Below are positions 25,956 to 34,843 of a DNA stretch of 64,000 nt, piece after piece; the first letter of the stretch is position 1; the number at the start of each line of letters is the position of its first letter. The notes under the pieces were generated by a model. It did no database searches. It worked only from the letters and a program-made list of their open reading frames with translations, and was not told where the DNA came from. The stretch is from Micromonospora sp. NBC_01699 (lineage in GTDB: Bacteria; Actinomycetota; Actinomycetes; Mycobacteriales; Micromonosporaceae). Made by a program: the position numbers and the translations under genes. The stretch spans positions 4,464,001-4,528,000 of the forward strand of contig NZ_CP109199.1 of assembly GCF_036250065.1 (NCBI RefSeq), given 5' to 3'.

Positions 25956-27020
25956 TCAGGTGTTCCGGCGGGTGGCGGTCGCGAAGAATCGGTGCGGTGG
26001 GTCGTCGTAGCCGGTGAGCTGCCAGCCGGTGCGGGCGGTCGAGTGCCGCAACGGTGCTTGCGCGAGGGGTTCGTCGGGGCGTAGGGGGCGGCCGTGACGG
26101 GCGGCGAGGGCGGCTCGGCCGGAGGGGTGGAAGAGCACGAGTCGTCCGCCGGGCCGGGTGATCCGGGCGAGTTCGCCCAGGCCGGCTTCGGGGTCGGGCA
26201 GGTGGGTGAGCAGACCCGCGGCGAACACCGCGTCGACGGACGCGTCGGCGAGCGGGAGGTTCCGGGCGTCGCCCAGGAGCAGGTCGGCGGCGGCCCGTTG
26301 CGCGTGTGTCCGGGCGGCGGTGAGCATCTGCGGTGTGAGGTCGAGGCCGACGACGACGCCGTGCGAGCCGACCGCGTCACGCAGGGCGGGCAACGCGCGA
26401 CCGGTTCCGCAGCCGATGTCGACGACGACGCCACCCGTGGTGAGGTTCGCCTCGGTCACGGCGGCCGCGTAGGCGGGCATGTCGTCGCCGAACTTCGTGT
26501 CCCAGGTCGCGGCGCGGATGGCGAAGAAGGCTCGCGATTCGCTGAGGTACCAGCGGTCGTGTGGCACGAGCCGGTCGGTGAGTTGGCGGATCACCGGCCA
26601 GGTCGGATCGTGCAGGTCGATGACGATGTCGCAGCCGGGGCCACGGCCGCCGGTCGCGGCTCGGCCGACGGGTGGGGTACGGAGCCAGACGACAACGTCC
26701 CACTCAACGGTCGGCGGGCGGCCGCGCCAGTGGGAGCCGTCGGCGACCGCGACGGTGTCCGGGGCACGTCCGGCGCGCCAGTCGTCCGCCATTGCGGGTG
26801 TGGGCTCGGTCAGCCGGGCGCACGGACGTCCGCTGGCGTGCAGGGTGTCGGCGAGGCGGTCGGCGACGACCGCCGCCTGCGCGGCACCGCCGTCGATCAC
26901 GACGGAAACGGCGCCCGACGGGAGCGCGTCGGCGACATGGTCGAGGACCTCGGTCCAGCGCCGGCTCTGCTCGTCGGTCAGGGTCTGCCATGCCGGTAGC
27001 GACACCGGTTCACCAGCCAT
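25956..27020 (-). CDS. Class I methyltransferase with degenerate kinase-like N-terminal half
   Basis: 354 residues in two parts. Residues about 200-350 are a SAM methyltransferase of the Methyltransf_11 kind: VVVDIGCGTGRALPALRDAV, VVGLDLTPQML, VFAAGLLTHLPDPEAGLGEL. Residues about 20-190 resemble a uridine-kinase-like fold (VSVVIDGGAAQAAVVADRLA, a later WDVVVWLRTPP and IVIDLHDPTWPV), but the P-loop Gly-Lys-Ser/Thr is replaced, so ATP use is doubtful. The start is ATG 27020; the open frame continues 14 codons. Substrate unknown; no clear operon partner. Confidence 0.7.
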   Translation of the reverse strand: MAGEPVSLPAWQTLTDEQSRRWTEVLDHVADALPSGAVSVVIDGGAAQAAVVADRLADTLHASGRPCARLTEPTPAMADDWRAGRAPDTVAVADGSHWRGRPPTVEWDVVVWLRTPPVGRAATGGRGPGCDIVIDLHDPTWPVIRQLTDRLVPHDRWYLSESRAFFAIRAATWDTKFGDDMPAYAAAVTEANLTTGGVVVDIGCGTGRALPALRDAVGSHGVVVGLDLTPQMLTAARTHAQRAAADLLLGDARNLPLADASVDAVFAAGLLTHLPDPEAGLGELARITRPGGRLVLFHPSGRAALAARHGRPLRPDEPLAQAPLRHSTARTGWQLTGYDDPPHRFFATATRRNT

Positions 27021-27217
27021 GACTGCAATGATGCAGATGCGACCCACGGAATGAAACAGCACACCGAGGATACGGCCCGATCAGCCCATTAATCCTCGCA
27101 GTTGCGACGGACTAGGGTGTCCAACGTGACGGTGTTTCGGATCGCAGTCATCAAATCCACCACGGTCATGGTGGAGAAACCCGCCCTGACCGCCGGTAGT
27201 AGAGGGAGGACCAGTTC

Positions 27218-28018
27218 GTGAGAGCACGACGGTTCCGCACCGCCCTGGCCGCGCTCACCGCGCTTGCGGCGTTGGGTCTCACCGGCTGCGCCGGTGACGC
27301 CGACACCGCCAGCCCGCAACCGGGCAGCAGCAGCCCCGGCGTCACCGGCACGATCACGGTCTTCGCTGCGGCGTCGCTGACCGAGTCGTTCACGGCCATC
27401 GGCAAGGACTTCGAGGCGGCCAACCCCGGCGCGAAGGTCACCTTCAGCTTCGCCGGCAGTTCCGCCCTCGCCACCCAGATCAACCAGGGCGCACCGGCGG
27501 ACGTGTTCGCCTCCGCCGCACCGGCGAACATGAAGACCGTCACCGACGCCGGCAACGGTGACGGCACCCCGACCACCTTCGTGAAGAACCAACTCGTCAT
27601 CGCCGTACCGAAGGGCAACCCGAACGGGGTCACCGGGCTGACCGACCTGACCAAGCCGGACGCGAAGGTCGCCCTCTGCGCCGAGCAGGTCCCCTGCGGC
27701 GCGGCCGCGAAGAAGGCACTCACCGCCGCGAACGTCAAACTGACCCCGGTCACCCTCGAACAGGACGTCAAGGGCGCCCTGTCCAAGGTGAAGCTCGGCG
27801 AGGTCGACGCGGCCCTGGTCTACCGGACCGACGCGAAGGCGTCCACCGCCGACGTCGACGGGATCGAGTTCCCCGAGTCGGCCGGAGCGATCAACGACTA
27901 CCCGATCACCGTGCTGAAGAGCGCGCCGAACCAGGCCGGCGCCCAGGCGTTCGTCGCGTACGTGTTGTCGGACGCCGGTAAGTCCGTGCTCACCCAGGCC
28001 GGCTTCCAGGCCCCCTAG
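27218..28018 (+). CDS. modA: Molybdate ABC transporter substrate-binding lipoprotein
   Basis: A 266-residue periplasmic-type binding protein anchored by lipid at the Cys of LTGC (residue 24). The mature part has the ModA pattern: ITVFAAASLTESFTAIG, FSFAGSSALATQINQGAPAD VFASA (anion-binding Ser/Thr residues), and VDAALVYRTDAK. GTG 27218 has GGGAGGA upstream. It heads modABC; modB starts four bases after the stop. Confidence 0.93.
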   Translation: MRARRFRTALAALTALAALGLTGCAGDADTASPQPGSSSPGVTGTITVFAAASLTESFTAIGKDFEAANPGAKVTFSFAGSSALATQINQGAPADVFASAAPANMKTVTDAGNGDGTPTTFVKNQLVIAVPKGNPNGVTGLTDLTKPDAKVALCAEQVPCGAAAKKALTAANVKLTPVTLEQDVKGALSKVKLGEVDAALVYRTDAKASTADVDGIEFPESAGAINDYPITVLKSAPNQAGAQAFVAYVLSDAGKSVLTQAGFQAP

Positions 28019-28022
28019 AACG

Positions 28023-28874
28023 GTGCCACCTCTCGAAGAGCCCGACGTGGTGGCGCGGCCGGCGACGGTCGCGCCACCGCACCGGCGCAGGCGCACCGGA
28101 CGGATCCCGGTGGCGCTGCTCGTGCCTGCCGCGCTCGGTCTGCTGTTCCTGGTCCTGCCCCTGGTCGGCCTCCTGGTCCGGACGCCGTGGAGCACCCTGC
28201 CGCAGCGGCTCGCCGAACCCGGCGTACTCACCGCGCTGCGGCTGTCGTTGCAGACCGCCACCCTCGCCACACTGCTCTGCCTCGCCCTCGGCGTACCCCT
28301 GGCCTGGCTTCTGGCGAGAATCGAGTTCCCCGGCCGGCGGGTCGTACGCGCACTCGTCACCGTGCCGCTCGTCCTGCCACCCGTCGTCGGCGGGGTGGCA
28401 CTGCTGCTCGTCTTCGGCCGCAGGGGGCTGCTCGGCGGCTGGCTCGACTCCACCTTCGGCATCACGCTGCCGTTCACCACCACCGGCGTCGTGCTCGCCG
28501 AGGCGTTCGTCGCCATGCCGTTCCTGATCATCGCCGTCGAGGGCGCGCTACGCGGCGCGGACACCCGATACGAGGAGGCTGCCGCCACTCTCGGCGCCGG
28601 CCGCTGGACCACCTTCACCCACGTCACGCTCCCGCTCGTCGCCCCCGGCATCGCCGCCGGGGCGGTCCTCTGCTGGGCCCGAGCCCTCGGTGAGTTCGGC
28701 GCCACCATCACCTTCGCCGGCAACTTCCCCGGCCGTACCCAGACCATGCCGCTCGCCGTCTACCTCGCCCTGGAGACCGACCTGGAATCGGCCATCGTGC
28801 TGAGCCTGATCCTGCTCACCGTCTCGGTCGCCATCCTCGCCAGCCTCCGCGACCGGTGGATCACCAGCCCATGA
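28023..28874 (+). CDS. modB: Molybdate ABC transporter permease
   Basis: A 283-residue membrane protein with about five to six helices. The EAA loop is YEEAAATLGAGRWTTFTHVT. Also typical are LVLPPVVGGVALLLVFGRRG and RALGEFGATITFAGN. GTG start at 28023; stop overlaps the modC start (ATGA). Confidence 0.92.
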   Translation: MPPLEEPDVVARPATVAPPHRRRRTGRIPVALLVPAALGLLFLVLPLVGLLVRTPWSTLPQRLAEPGVLTALRLSLQTATLATLLCLALGVPLAWLLARIEFPGRRVVRALVTVPLVLPPVVGGVALLLVFGRRGLLGGWLDSTFGITLPFTTTGVVLAEAFVAMPFLIIAVEGALRGADTRYEEAAATLGAGRWTTFTHVTLPLVAPGIAAGAVLCWARALGEFGATITFAGNFPGRTQTMPLAVYLALETDLESAIVLSLILLTVSVAILASLRDRWITSP

Positions 28875-30010
28875 CCACACCCGTGCCCGCCACCCCGACA
28901 CCCACCGCCACCCCGACACCCACCGCCGGCCGGGCGAGCACCGGCGGTGCCCTGCTCGACGCCCACCTCGTTGTCGACCGGGGCACCTTCCGCCTCGACC
29001 TGCACCTGCGGGTCGACCCCGGTGAGGTGGTCGCCCTGCTCGGGCCGAACGGTGCCGGCAAGACCACCGCCCTGCGTACGCTCGCCGGCCTGGAACCGCT
29101 CACCGCCGGGCACATCACCCTCGGCGGGACCGACCTCGACCGCCCCGACCACCGGACCTGGCTGCCCACCGAGCGCCGCCCGATAGGTGTCGTCTTCCAG
29201 GACTACCTGCTCTTCCCGCACCTCAGCGCGCTGGACAACGTCGCCTTCGGACCCCGCCGACACGGTGTCGACCGGCGCCGGGCCCGGGAGCAGGCCGCCG
29301 GCTGGCTCGACCGGATGGGTCTGACCGAACACGCCCGGCGCAAACCACGGCAGCTCTCCGGCGGCCAGGCCCAACGGGTAGCACTCGCCCGCGCACTCGC
29401 GGTCCACCCGGCGCTGCTGCTACTCGACGAACCCCTCGCCGCGCTCGACGCCCGTACCCGGCTGGACACCCGCGCCGAGCTGCAACGCCACCTCGGCGAG
29501 CACGGCGGGGCCACGCTGCTGGTCACCCACGACCCGCTCGACGCGCTGGTGCTCGCCGACCGGCTGGTCATCGTCGAGGACGGCCGGATGGTGCAGCAGG
29601 GCGACGCCGCCACCATCACCGCCCGGCCGCGTACGGACTACGTCGCCCGCCTCGTCGGACTCAACCTCTACCGTGGGCACGCCGACGGGTCGACGGTCCT
29701 GGTCGGCGACGCCTTCCCGCTCGCCGTAGCGGAGCGGCACGACGGGGACGTCTTCGTCGCCTTCCCGCCCTCGGCCGTCGCACTGCACCCGAACCGCCCC
29801 GACAGCAGTCCCCGCAACACCTGGCCCGCGACCATCACCGGCATCCAGCGCCACGGCGACAACCTGCGCATCCAACTCGACGGCCCGATCGGGGTGGCCG
29901 CCGACGTCACCCCGCTCGCCGCCGCCCAACTCCACCTCGTACCCGGCCAACCCGTGTGGGCGGCGGTCAGGGCCACCGAAACCCGGGTCTACCCCGCCGG
30001 CGCCCCGTGA
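28871..30010 (+). CDS. modC: Molybdate ABC transporter ATPase
   Basis: 379 residues. A Pro/Thr repeat (PTPTATPTPTA) forms an unusual low-complexity N-terminus. The ABC domain follows: Walker A GPNGAGKTT, Q-loop VFQDYLLFPHL, signature LSGGQAQRVALARALA, Walker B LLLLDEPLAALDA, His in LLVTHDPLDAL. Residues about 290-375 fit a TOBE domain that binds oxyanion (NTWPATITGIQRHGDNLRIQ). It drives ModB. ATG 28871 is chosen because it overlaps the modB stop. Confidence 0.92.
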   Translation: MTTPVPATPTPTATPTPTAGRASTGGALLDAHLVVDRGTFRLDLHLRVDPGEVVALLGPNGAGKTTALRTLAGLEPLTAGHITLGGTDLDRPDHRTWLPTERRPIGVVFQDYLLFPHLSALDNVAFGPRRHGVDRRRAREQAAGWLDRMGLTEHARRKPRQLSGGQAQRVALARALAVHPALLLLDEPLAALDARTRLDTRAELQRHLGEHGGATLLVTHDPLDALVLADRLVIVEDGRMVQQGDAATITARPRTDYVARLVGLNLYRGHADGSTVLVGDAFPLAVAERHDGDVFVAFPPSAVALHPNRPDSSPRNTWPATITGIQRHGDNLRIQLDGPIGVAADVTPLAAAQLHLVPGQPVWAAVRATETRVYPAGAP

Positions 30011-30121
30011 CCTCCCGGCGGTGACCCATCCGGACATCGCCGGCCAACCGCCCATCGTTGTCCACGGGCACACCCGGCCACTGTCCACCGTCGCCACCCC
30101 GGCCCAACCAGAGGAGTCGCC

Positions 30122-30697
30122 ATGACCACGACCGTCTCACCGCTGCGCCGGATCATCGGCCTGGCCATCGCCCTGACCACCGTCGTCACCCTCGGTGGCG
30201 CCGCCGCCCACGCCGCCCCGACCAGCACCTCGGGCGACACGGGAACCGCGGGCGCGACCGTCGCCCATCGTCTCGCCCTGCGGGTCGACGGCGCGGTGGG
30301 TCGCCGGCTGCACCTGAGCAACGCCGACCTCGCCCGGCTGCCGCAGCGGACCATCACCCTGACCTACCAGAGCGGATCCGGTCCCCAGACCCACACCTAC
30401 ACCGGACCGCTCCTGCTCGACGTCCTCAACCGCGCCCAACCGCGCTTCGACCCGCAGATCAAGAACCACAAGCTCCGGCACGTCGTCACGGCCACCGGCA
30501 GCGACCGGTACCAGGCCGCCTTCGCCTGGGGCGAGATCGACCCCGACTTCGAGGGCAAGACCGTACTCGTGGCCATCACCGAGGACGGACAGCCGACCGC
30601 CGACGGACGGCCCCGGGTCGTCGTGCCGGGCGACAGGCACGGGGGAAGGTACGTCTCCAGCCTGGTCAGCCTCCAGCTGACCGCTCCCCGCCGGTAA
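30122..30697 (+). CDS. Secreted sulfite-oxidase-fold (molybdopterin-binding-like) protein without cysteine
   Basis: A 191-residue exported protein: signal peptide to about residue 31 (AAAHAAP), then a domain resembling the oxidoreductase molybdopterin-binding fold (LSNADLARLPQRTITLTYQ, GPLLLDVLNRAQPRF, EDGQPTADGRPRVVVPGD, GRYVSSLVSLQL). True members bind molybdopterin with a conserved Cys; this protein contains no Cys at all. It lies 111 bp after modC in the same direction, which supports a link to molybdenum. It may be a non-catalytic or cofactor-free relative. ATG has GAGGAG upstream. Confidence 0.7.
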   Translation: MTTTVSPLRRIIGLAIALTTVVTLGGAAAHAAPTSTSGDTGTAGATVAHRLALRVDGAVGRRLHLSNADLARLPQRTITLTYQSGSGPQTHTYTGPLLLDVLNRAQPRFDPQIKNHKLRHVVTATGSDRYQAAFAWGEIDPDFEGKTVLVAITEDGQPTADGRPRVVVPGDRHGGRYVSSLVSLQLTAPRR

Positions 30698-30822
30698 CCC
30701 GTACCGCTGGCGGTGGTCGGGTCCTCCCCGGGGTTCCACAGGGCAGGACCCGGCCGTCCCGTGATCCGGCCGCCGAACCGGCTCGGCGATCCTGGCCCAG
30801 CGCCGACGGTAGGAGGAGCTCC

Positions 30823-31491
30823 GTGACCCACACTGGACAGACCCCGGACCCGCACCTGATCCCGCACTGGGAGTCGGCGGTGCTGGTCACCATCGACATG
30901 CAGGTGGACTTCCTGTCCGACAGTCCGTACGGCCTGGCCGGCACCACCGAGATCGTGCCGAACCTGCGCCACCTCGCCGACGCGTTCCGGGCCGCCCGCC
31001 GGCCGATCGTGCACATCGTGCGCCTCTACCCGCCCGGCGGCGAAAACGCCGACCTGGCCCGGCGGACACTGCTCGCCGGTGGCGCGCGGATCGTGGCGCC
31101 GGGATCGCCGGGCAGTCAACTCGCCCCCGGCCTACTGCCGGCGGGAGCGCCGGAACTCGACCACCCGCGACTGCTCGGCGGCAAGCCGCAGAGGCTGAAC
31201 CCCACCGAGTACGTGATCTTCAAACCGCGATGGGGTGCGTTCTACCGGACACCGCTGGCGTCCCTGCTCGACGACCTGGCGGTCGACACCGTCGTCTTCG
31301 CCGGGTGCAACCTGCCCAACTGCCCCCGCGCCAGCATCATCGAGGCGAGCGAGCGCGACTACCGGACAGTCCTGGCCACCGACGCCGTCTCCCAGGCAAG
31401 CGAGCAGGGCTTCCGGGAGATCGCCGGGATCGGTGTGCAGCTACTGACCAGCGACGAGATCACCGCCGCCCTGTCCGGTCGGCTTGGCTAG
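30823..31491 (+). CDS. Isochorismatase-like cysteine hydrolase
   Basis: A 222-residue cytoplasmic hydrolase. The family triad is visible: Asp in VLVTIDMQVDF, Lys in VIFKPRWGAFYRT and nucleophile Cys in FAGCNLPNCPRASIIEAS, followed by the usual cis-peptide region. GTG 30823 has a perfect AGGAGG site. Relatives hydrolyse isochorismate, nicotinamide, N-carbamoylsarcosine or ureidoacrylate; which applies is not clear. It shares direction with modABC but a 125-bp gap and own ribosome site suggest separate control. Confidence 0.88.
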   Translation: MTHTGQTPDPHLIPHWESAVLVTIDMQVDFLSDSPYGLAGTTEIVPNLRHLADAFRAARRPIVHIVRLYPPGGENADLARRTLLAGGARIVAPGSPGSQLAPGLLPAGAPELDHPRLLGGKPQRLNPTEYVIFKPRWGAFYRTPLASLLDDLAVDTVVFAGCNLPNCPRASIIEASERDYRTVLATDAVSQASEQGFREIAGIGVQLLTSDEITAALSGRLG

Positions 31492-31522
31492 GCTCGTGTC
31501 CGCGTACGAGGTTGGTTCACGA

Positions 31523-31536
31523 CCCGCTCCAGCGGG
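31523..31536. terminator. Short hairpin between convergent genes
   Basis: CCCGCT CC AGCGGG in the 53-bp gap between the hydrolase and the desaturase. Short, so only a possible terminator. Confidence 0.35.
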
Positions 31537-31544
31537 ACCCGCTC

Positions 31545-32576
31545 TCAGCGTGCCGCGTGTTCGGCGCGGGCCGGTGCGCCCACCTCGTGCAGGTACCGCA
31601 GGGCCTGGCGGTAGGAGGTGACCAGGCTCGTCTGCTCGTACGGCACGCCGATCTCGGCGCAGTACGCCTGCACGATCGGCTGGGCCTTGCGCAGGTTCGG
31701 GGTCGGCATGCCGGGGAACAGGTGGTGCTCGATCTGGTAGTTCAGGCCGCCCAGCGCCGCGTCGGTCAGCCAGCCGCCGCGGACGTTGCGTGAGGTCAGC
31801 ACCTGCTTACGGAGGTAGTCCTCGTCGCCGGTCGGGTGCGGCATGCCCTTGTGGTTCGGTGCGAACGTCATGCCAAGGTAGACGCCGAACAGCGCCTGGT
31901 GCACCAGCAGGAAGGCGATTGCCTGGAGCGGCGAGAGGACGATCAGCAGGGCCGAGAGGTAGCCGACGGCGTGCAGGATCAGCAGCGCGCTCTCCAGGCC
32001 GCGGCGCTTCACGGTGCCGCCGCGCAACGCCTTGACGCTGGCCACCTTCAGGTCGACGGCGAGCAGGGTGAGCAGCGGGAAGAACAGCCCGGCCTGGTGC
32101 CGGGTGATGAAGCCCTTCAGCCCACGCCGTCCCAGGGCCGACTCCGTGGCCCAGATCAGCACCTCGGGTGCGACGTCCGGGTCGAGGTCGTCGTGGTTGG
32201 GGTTGTTGTGGTGACGGGTGTGCTTGTCCATCCACCAGCCGTAGCTCATCCCGACGCCGAGGTTCCCGGCCAGCCGTCCGGCGAATTCACCGGGCCGTTT
32301 GGTGCGGAACACCTGGCGGTGTGCCAGGTCGTGCGCCACGAGCGCGACCTGGGTGAATGTGACGGCGAGGAACGCTGCCGTCACCAACTGCCACCAGGAC
32401 GAACCGATGACGAAGAACGCGACCCAACCGCCGAGGAGCATGAGCGCGACGATGCTCAGCCGGGCGGCGTAGTAGACGGGCCGGCGTTGCATCAGCCCTT
32501 CGCCGCTGATCCGCCGGGACAGGACGGCGAAGTCACTGCCGGTAGTGGCCCGCGACGGCGTCGTGGTGATCGTCAT
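31545..32576 (-). CDS. Membrane fatty-acid desaturase
   Basis: A 343-residue di-iron acyl desaturase. The three histidine boxes are HDLAH (about residue 82), HTRHHNNPNHDDLDPD and NYQIEHHLFP, with four hydrophobic stretches between them. The Q-x-x-HH third box fits front-end or delta-5/6-type and bacterial DesA-like enzymes; no cytochrome b5 domain. It introduces double bonds into membrane lipids. It is divergent from a DesK/DesR-like two-component system with a perfect 20-bp palindrome in between, suggesting control by membrane fluidity or cold. Confidence 0.92.
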   Translation of the reverse strand: MTITTTPSRATTGSDFAVLSRRISGEGLMQRRPVYYAARLSIVALMLLGGWVAFFVIGSSWWQLVTAAFLAVTFTQVALVAHDLAHRQVFRTKRPGEFAGRLAGNLGVGMSYGWWMDKHTRHHNNPNHDDLDPDVAPEVLIWATESALGRRGLKGFITRHQAGLFFPLLTLLAVDLKVASVKALRGGTVKRRGLESALLILHAVGYLSALLIVLSPLQAIAFLLVHQALFGVYLGMTFAPNHKGMPHPTGDEDYLRKQVLTSRNVRGGWLTDAALGGLNYQIEHHLFPGMPTPNLRKAQPIVQAYCAEIGVPYEQTSLVTSYRQALRYLHEVGAPARAEHAAR

Positions 32577-32631
32577 ATTTCTATCGAACCGCTCGACGCC
32601 CGCGCTGTCAGGAGCGCTAACTCCCTCGGTG

Positions 32632-32651
32632 TGGTGGTGCTAGCACCACCA
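32632..32651. promoter_or_regulatory. Perfect 20-bp palindrome between desaturase and sensor kinase
   Basis: TGGTGGTGCTAGCACCACCA is a perfect 20-bp inverted repeat, 55 bp before the desaturase ATG and 33 bp before the kinase start. A good candidate for the response-regulator binding site. Confidence 0.7.
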
Positions 32652-32684
32652 TCGTGCCGCTGACCTGCGGGCACAATATGATCC

Positions 32685-33992
32685 GTGGACATGTCCGGGA
32701 CCGGTGAACGGTTGGGCCGTTGGATCCGACGCGGGGTGCGCTCCGTGCTGGGCGGCGTGGCCGCGATCGGTCTGGCGGTCGCCAACCTGCCGCTGTTGGC
32801 GGTGTCCGTTGTCGCGTTGGCCCTGACTCCGGTGCCCTTCCTCGGCCTGGCGCTGGTGCCGTGGACGATGACGTTGGTCCGGCTGCGCGCCGATCTGGAG
32901 CGCAGGCGCGCCTCCCGGACCGGGGTGCCGGTGACACGTCCGTACCATCCGCCCCCGGAACGGGCCGTGGCCGGCGGCTGGCGGCGCTTCCGGTGGACCG
33001 TGACCGACCCGGCCACCTGGCGTGATCTTGCCTGGCTCGCGCCCGGCGCGGTCGTCGGGTTCGCGCTCGGAACGGTCCGGGTGGCGGTGCCGCTGTACGG
33101 GCTCCTGGGTCTGACCCTGGCGCCGTTGTGGATCTGGCTCGGCACCGGCTGGTACGGCTACGGCGCCATCTGGTCCATCGACACGTTCAGCGACGGGCTG
33201 CTCTGCCTGCCGCAGGGCGCCGTCGTCCTTCTCGCCGGGCTGGCGGCCGCGCCGTGGCTGGGCCGCGTCGACGCGTACTTCGCCCGGCTCTTCCTCGCAC
33301 CGACCAGGGCCGCCGAACTCCGGCTGCGCGTCACCCAGCTGACGGTGACCCGTGCCGACACGGTGGGCGCTCAGGCGGCGGAGCTGCGTCGCATCGAACG
33401 CGACCTGCACGACGGCGTCCAGGCCCGCCTCGTCTCGCTGGGCATGATGATCGGTCTGGCCGACGAGCTGATCGACCGGGACCCGGTGGCGGCCCGCGAG
33501 CTGCTCACCGAGGCGCGCGAGTCCAGCAGTACGGCGCTCGTCGAGCTACGGAACCTGGTCCGCGGAATTCACCCGCCGGTGCTCGCCGAACGGGGGCTCG
33601 GCGGAGCGGTCCGCGCGTTGGCGCTCAGTCTGGCGATGCCGATCACGGTCACCACCGTGCTTCCCGGCCGGGCCGACGCACCGGTGGAGTCCGCGGCGTA
33701 CTTCGCCGTCGCCGAGACCCTGACCAACATGATCCGACACAGCCGCGCCCACACCGGGTCGGTGTCGTTACGGCACTCGGAGGGTGTGCTGACGATGGTG
33801 GTCAGGGACGACGGTAAGGGCGGTGCCGACCCCGCCACCGGCACCGGTCTGCGCGGTATCGAACGCCGCCTCGCGGCCTTCGATGGCACGATATTGCTGT
33901 CGAGCCCGCCCGGGGGACCGACCGTCATCACCATGGAGCTGCCGTGCGCGTTGTCATCGCCGAGGACCATGCCCTCCTCCGTGACGGACTGA
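32685..33992 (+). CDS. Sensor histidine kinase, DesK/NarL type
   Basis: A 435-residue membrane kinase. The N-terminal 200 residues have about four to five hydrophobic segments with hardly any external loop, like intramembrane sensors. The HisKA_3 phosphoacceptor is His242 in RIERDLHDGVQARLVSLG; the ATPase domain has N box AETLTNMIRHSRA and G box DDGKGGADPATGTGLRGIERR. GTG 32685 or ATG 32691 may start it. Its last 49 bp overlap the response-regulator gene. The gene order with a divergent desaturase parallels Bacillus DesK-DesR, which senses membrane order. Confidence 0.9.
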   Translation: MDMSGTGERLGRWIRRGVRSVLGGVAAIGLAVANLPLLAVSVVALALTPVPFLGLALVPWTMTLVRLRADLERRRASRTGVPVTRPYHPPPERAVAGGWRRFRWTVTDPATWRDLAWLAPGAVVGFALGTVRVAVPLYGLLGLTLAPLWIWLGTGWYGYGAIWSIDTFSDGLLCLPQGAVVLLAGLAAAPWLGRVDAYFARLFLAPTRAAELRLRVTQLTVTRADTVGAQAAELRRIERDLHDGVQARLVSLGMMIGLADELIDRDPVAARELLTEARESSSTALVELRNLVRGIHPPVLAERGLGGAVRALALSLAMPITVTTVLPGRADAPVESAAYFAVAETLTNMIRHSRAHTGSVSLRHSEGVLTMVVRDDGKGGADPATGTGLRGIERRLAAFDGTILLSSPPGGPTVITMELPCALSSPRTMPSSVTD

Positions 33993-34579
33993 CCCGGCTG
34001 CTGAACGCCTTCGACTTCGACGTTGTCGCCGCCGTCGACAACGGCCCGGCGCTGCTGCCCGCCCTGATCACACACCGGCCCCAGGTCGCGGTCATCGACG
34101 TCCGCCTGCCACCGACATTCACCGACGAGGGACTACAGGCCGCGACCGCGGCCCGTACCCAGATTCCCGGCCTGCCGATCCTCATGCTCTCCCAGCACGT
34201 CGAGCCCCTCTATGCCCGCGAACTGCTCAGCACCCCGCACGGTGGTGTCGGCTACCTGCTCAAGGACCGGGTGTCGAACGTCGGCGAGTTCGTCGACGCG
34301 GTCCGTCGGGTAGCCGACGGCGGTACCGCGATGGACCCGGAAGTGATCTCGCAGCTACTCGCCCGCCGGGAGCCGCTCGCGGTGCTCACCGCGCGCGAAC
34401 GTGAGGTGCTCGGCGAAATGGCCGAGGGCCGCTCCAACGCCGCGATCGCCGGCAAGCTCCGCATCACCGAAAAGGCGGTGAGCAAGCACATCAACAACAT
34501 CTTCACCAAGCTCGACATGCCCCCCTCCGATGACGACAACCGCCGGGTCCTGGCCGTCCTCGCGTACCTCAATTCCTGA
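33944..34579 (+). CDS. NarL/FixJ-family response regulator, DesR-like
   Basis: 211 residues. The receiver has acidic E7 D8, phosphoacceptor Asp52 in AVIDVRLPP and conserved Lys in YLLKDRV. The C-terminal LuxR-type HTH reads LTAREREVLGEMAEGRSNAA and KAVSKHINNIFTKLDM. GTG 33944 lies within the kinase gene (49-bp overlap), so the pair is translationally coupled. The likely target is the desaturase promoter. Confidence 0.9.
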   Translation: MRVVIAEDHALLRDGLTRLLNAFDFDVVAAVDNGPALLPALITHRPQVAVIDVRLPPTFTDEGLQAATAARTQIPGLPILMLSQHVEPLYARELLSTPHGGVGYLLKDRVSNVGEFVDAVRRVADGGTAMDPEVISQLLARREPLAVLTAREREVLGEMAEGRSNAAIAGKLRITEKAVSKHINNIFTKLDMPPSDDDNRRVLAVLAYLNS

Positions 34580-34584
34580 ACGTC

Positions 34585-34770
34585 CGGGGAACAGTCGGGC
34601 GAGTGGGAAGCCCCCGTCGGCGGTCAGGACACAGAACTCGTTGCCGTCGGGATCGGCCATCGCCACCCGGCCGACCTCGTCCCGGCCACAGTCGATTCGA
34701 GTCCCCTCGGACCGCGTGTGGCGAACGGATCGCGGGTACGGCGGTCTGCTCGACGAGCACCGCCGCCTCC
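34585..34770 (-). pseudogene. Remnant of a VOC/glyoxalase-like protein
   Basis: On the minus strand a stretch reads RIDCGRDEVGRVAMADPDGN followed by EFCVLTADGGFPLARLF, the standard C-terminal strand pair of actinomycete glyoxalase-like (VOC) proteins. No start, no N-terminal repeat and no own stop are present, and the upstream sequence drifts between frames. A degraded 3' fragment. Confidence 0.55.
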
Positions 34771-34843
34771 TCCGACCACCACTCGACGGCACCGGGTTGC
34801 GCAGCGGTGACAGAATCGACCGGTCCCCTCCTGGAAGGCGATC

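Noticed and set aside
27090-27217. Molybdate-responsive operator or Moco riboswitch before modA
   Set aside because: I could not find a convincing ModE-type palindrome or the conserved Moco riboswitch pattern; only a generic TAGGGT possible -10 is visible.
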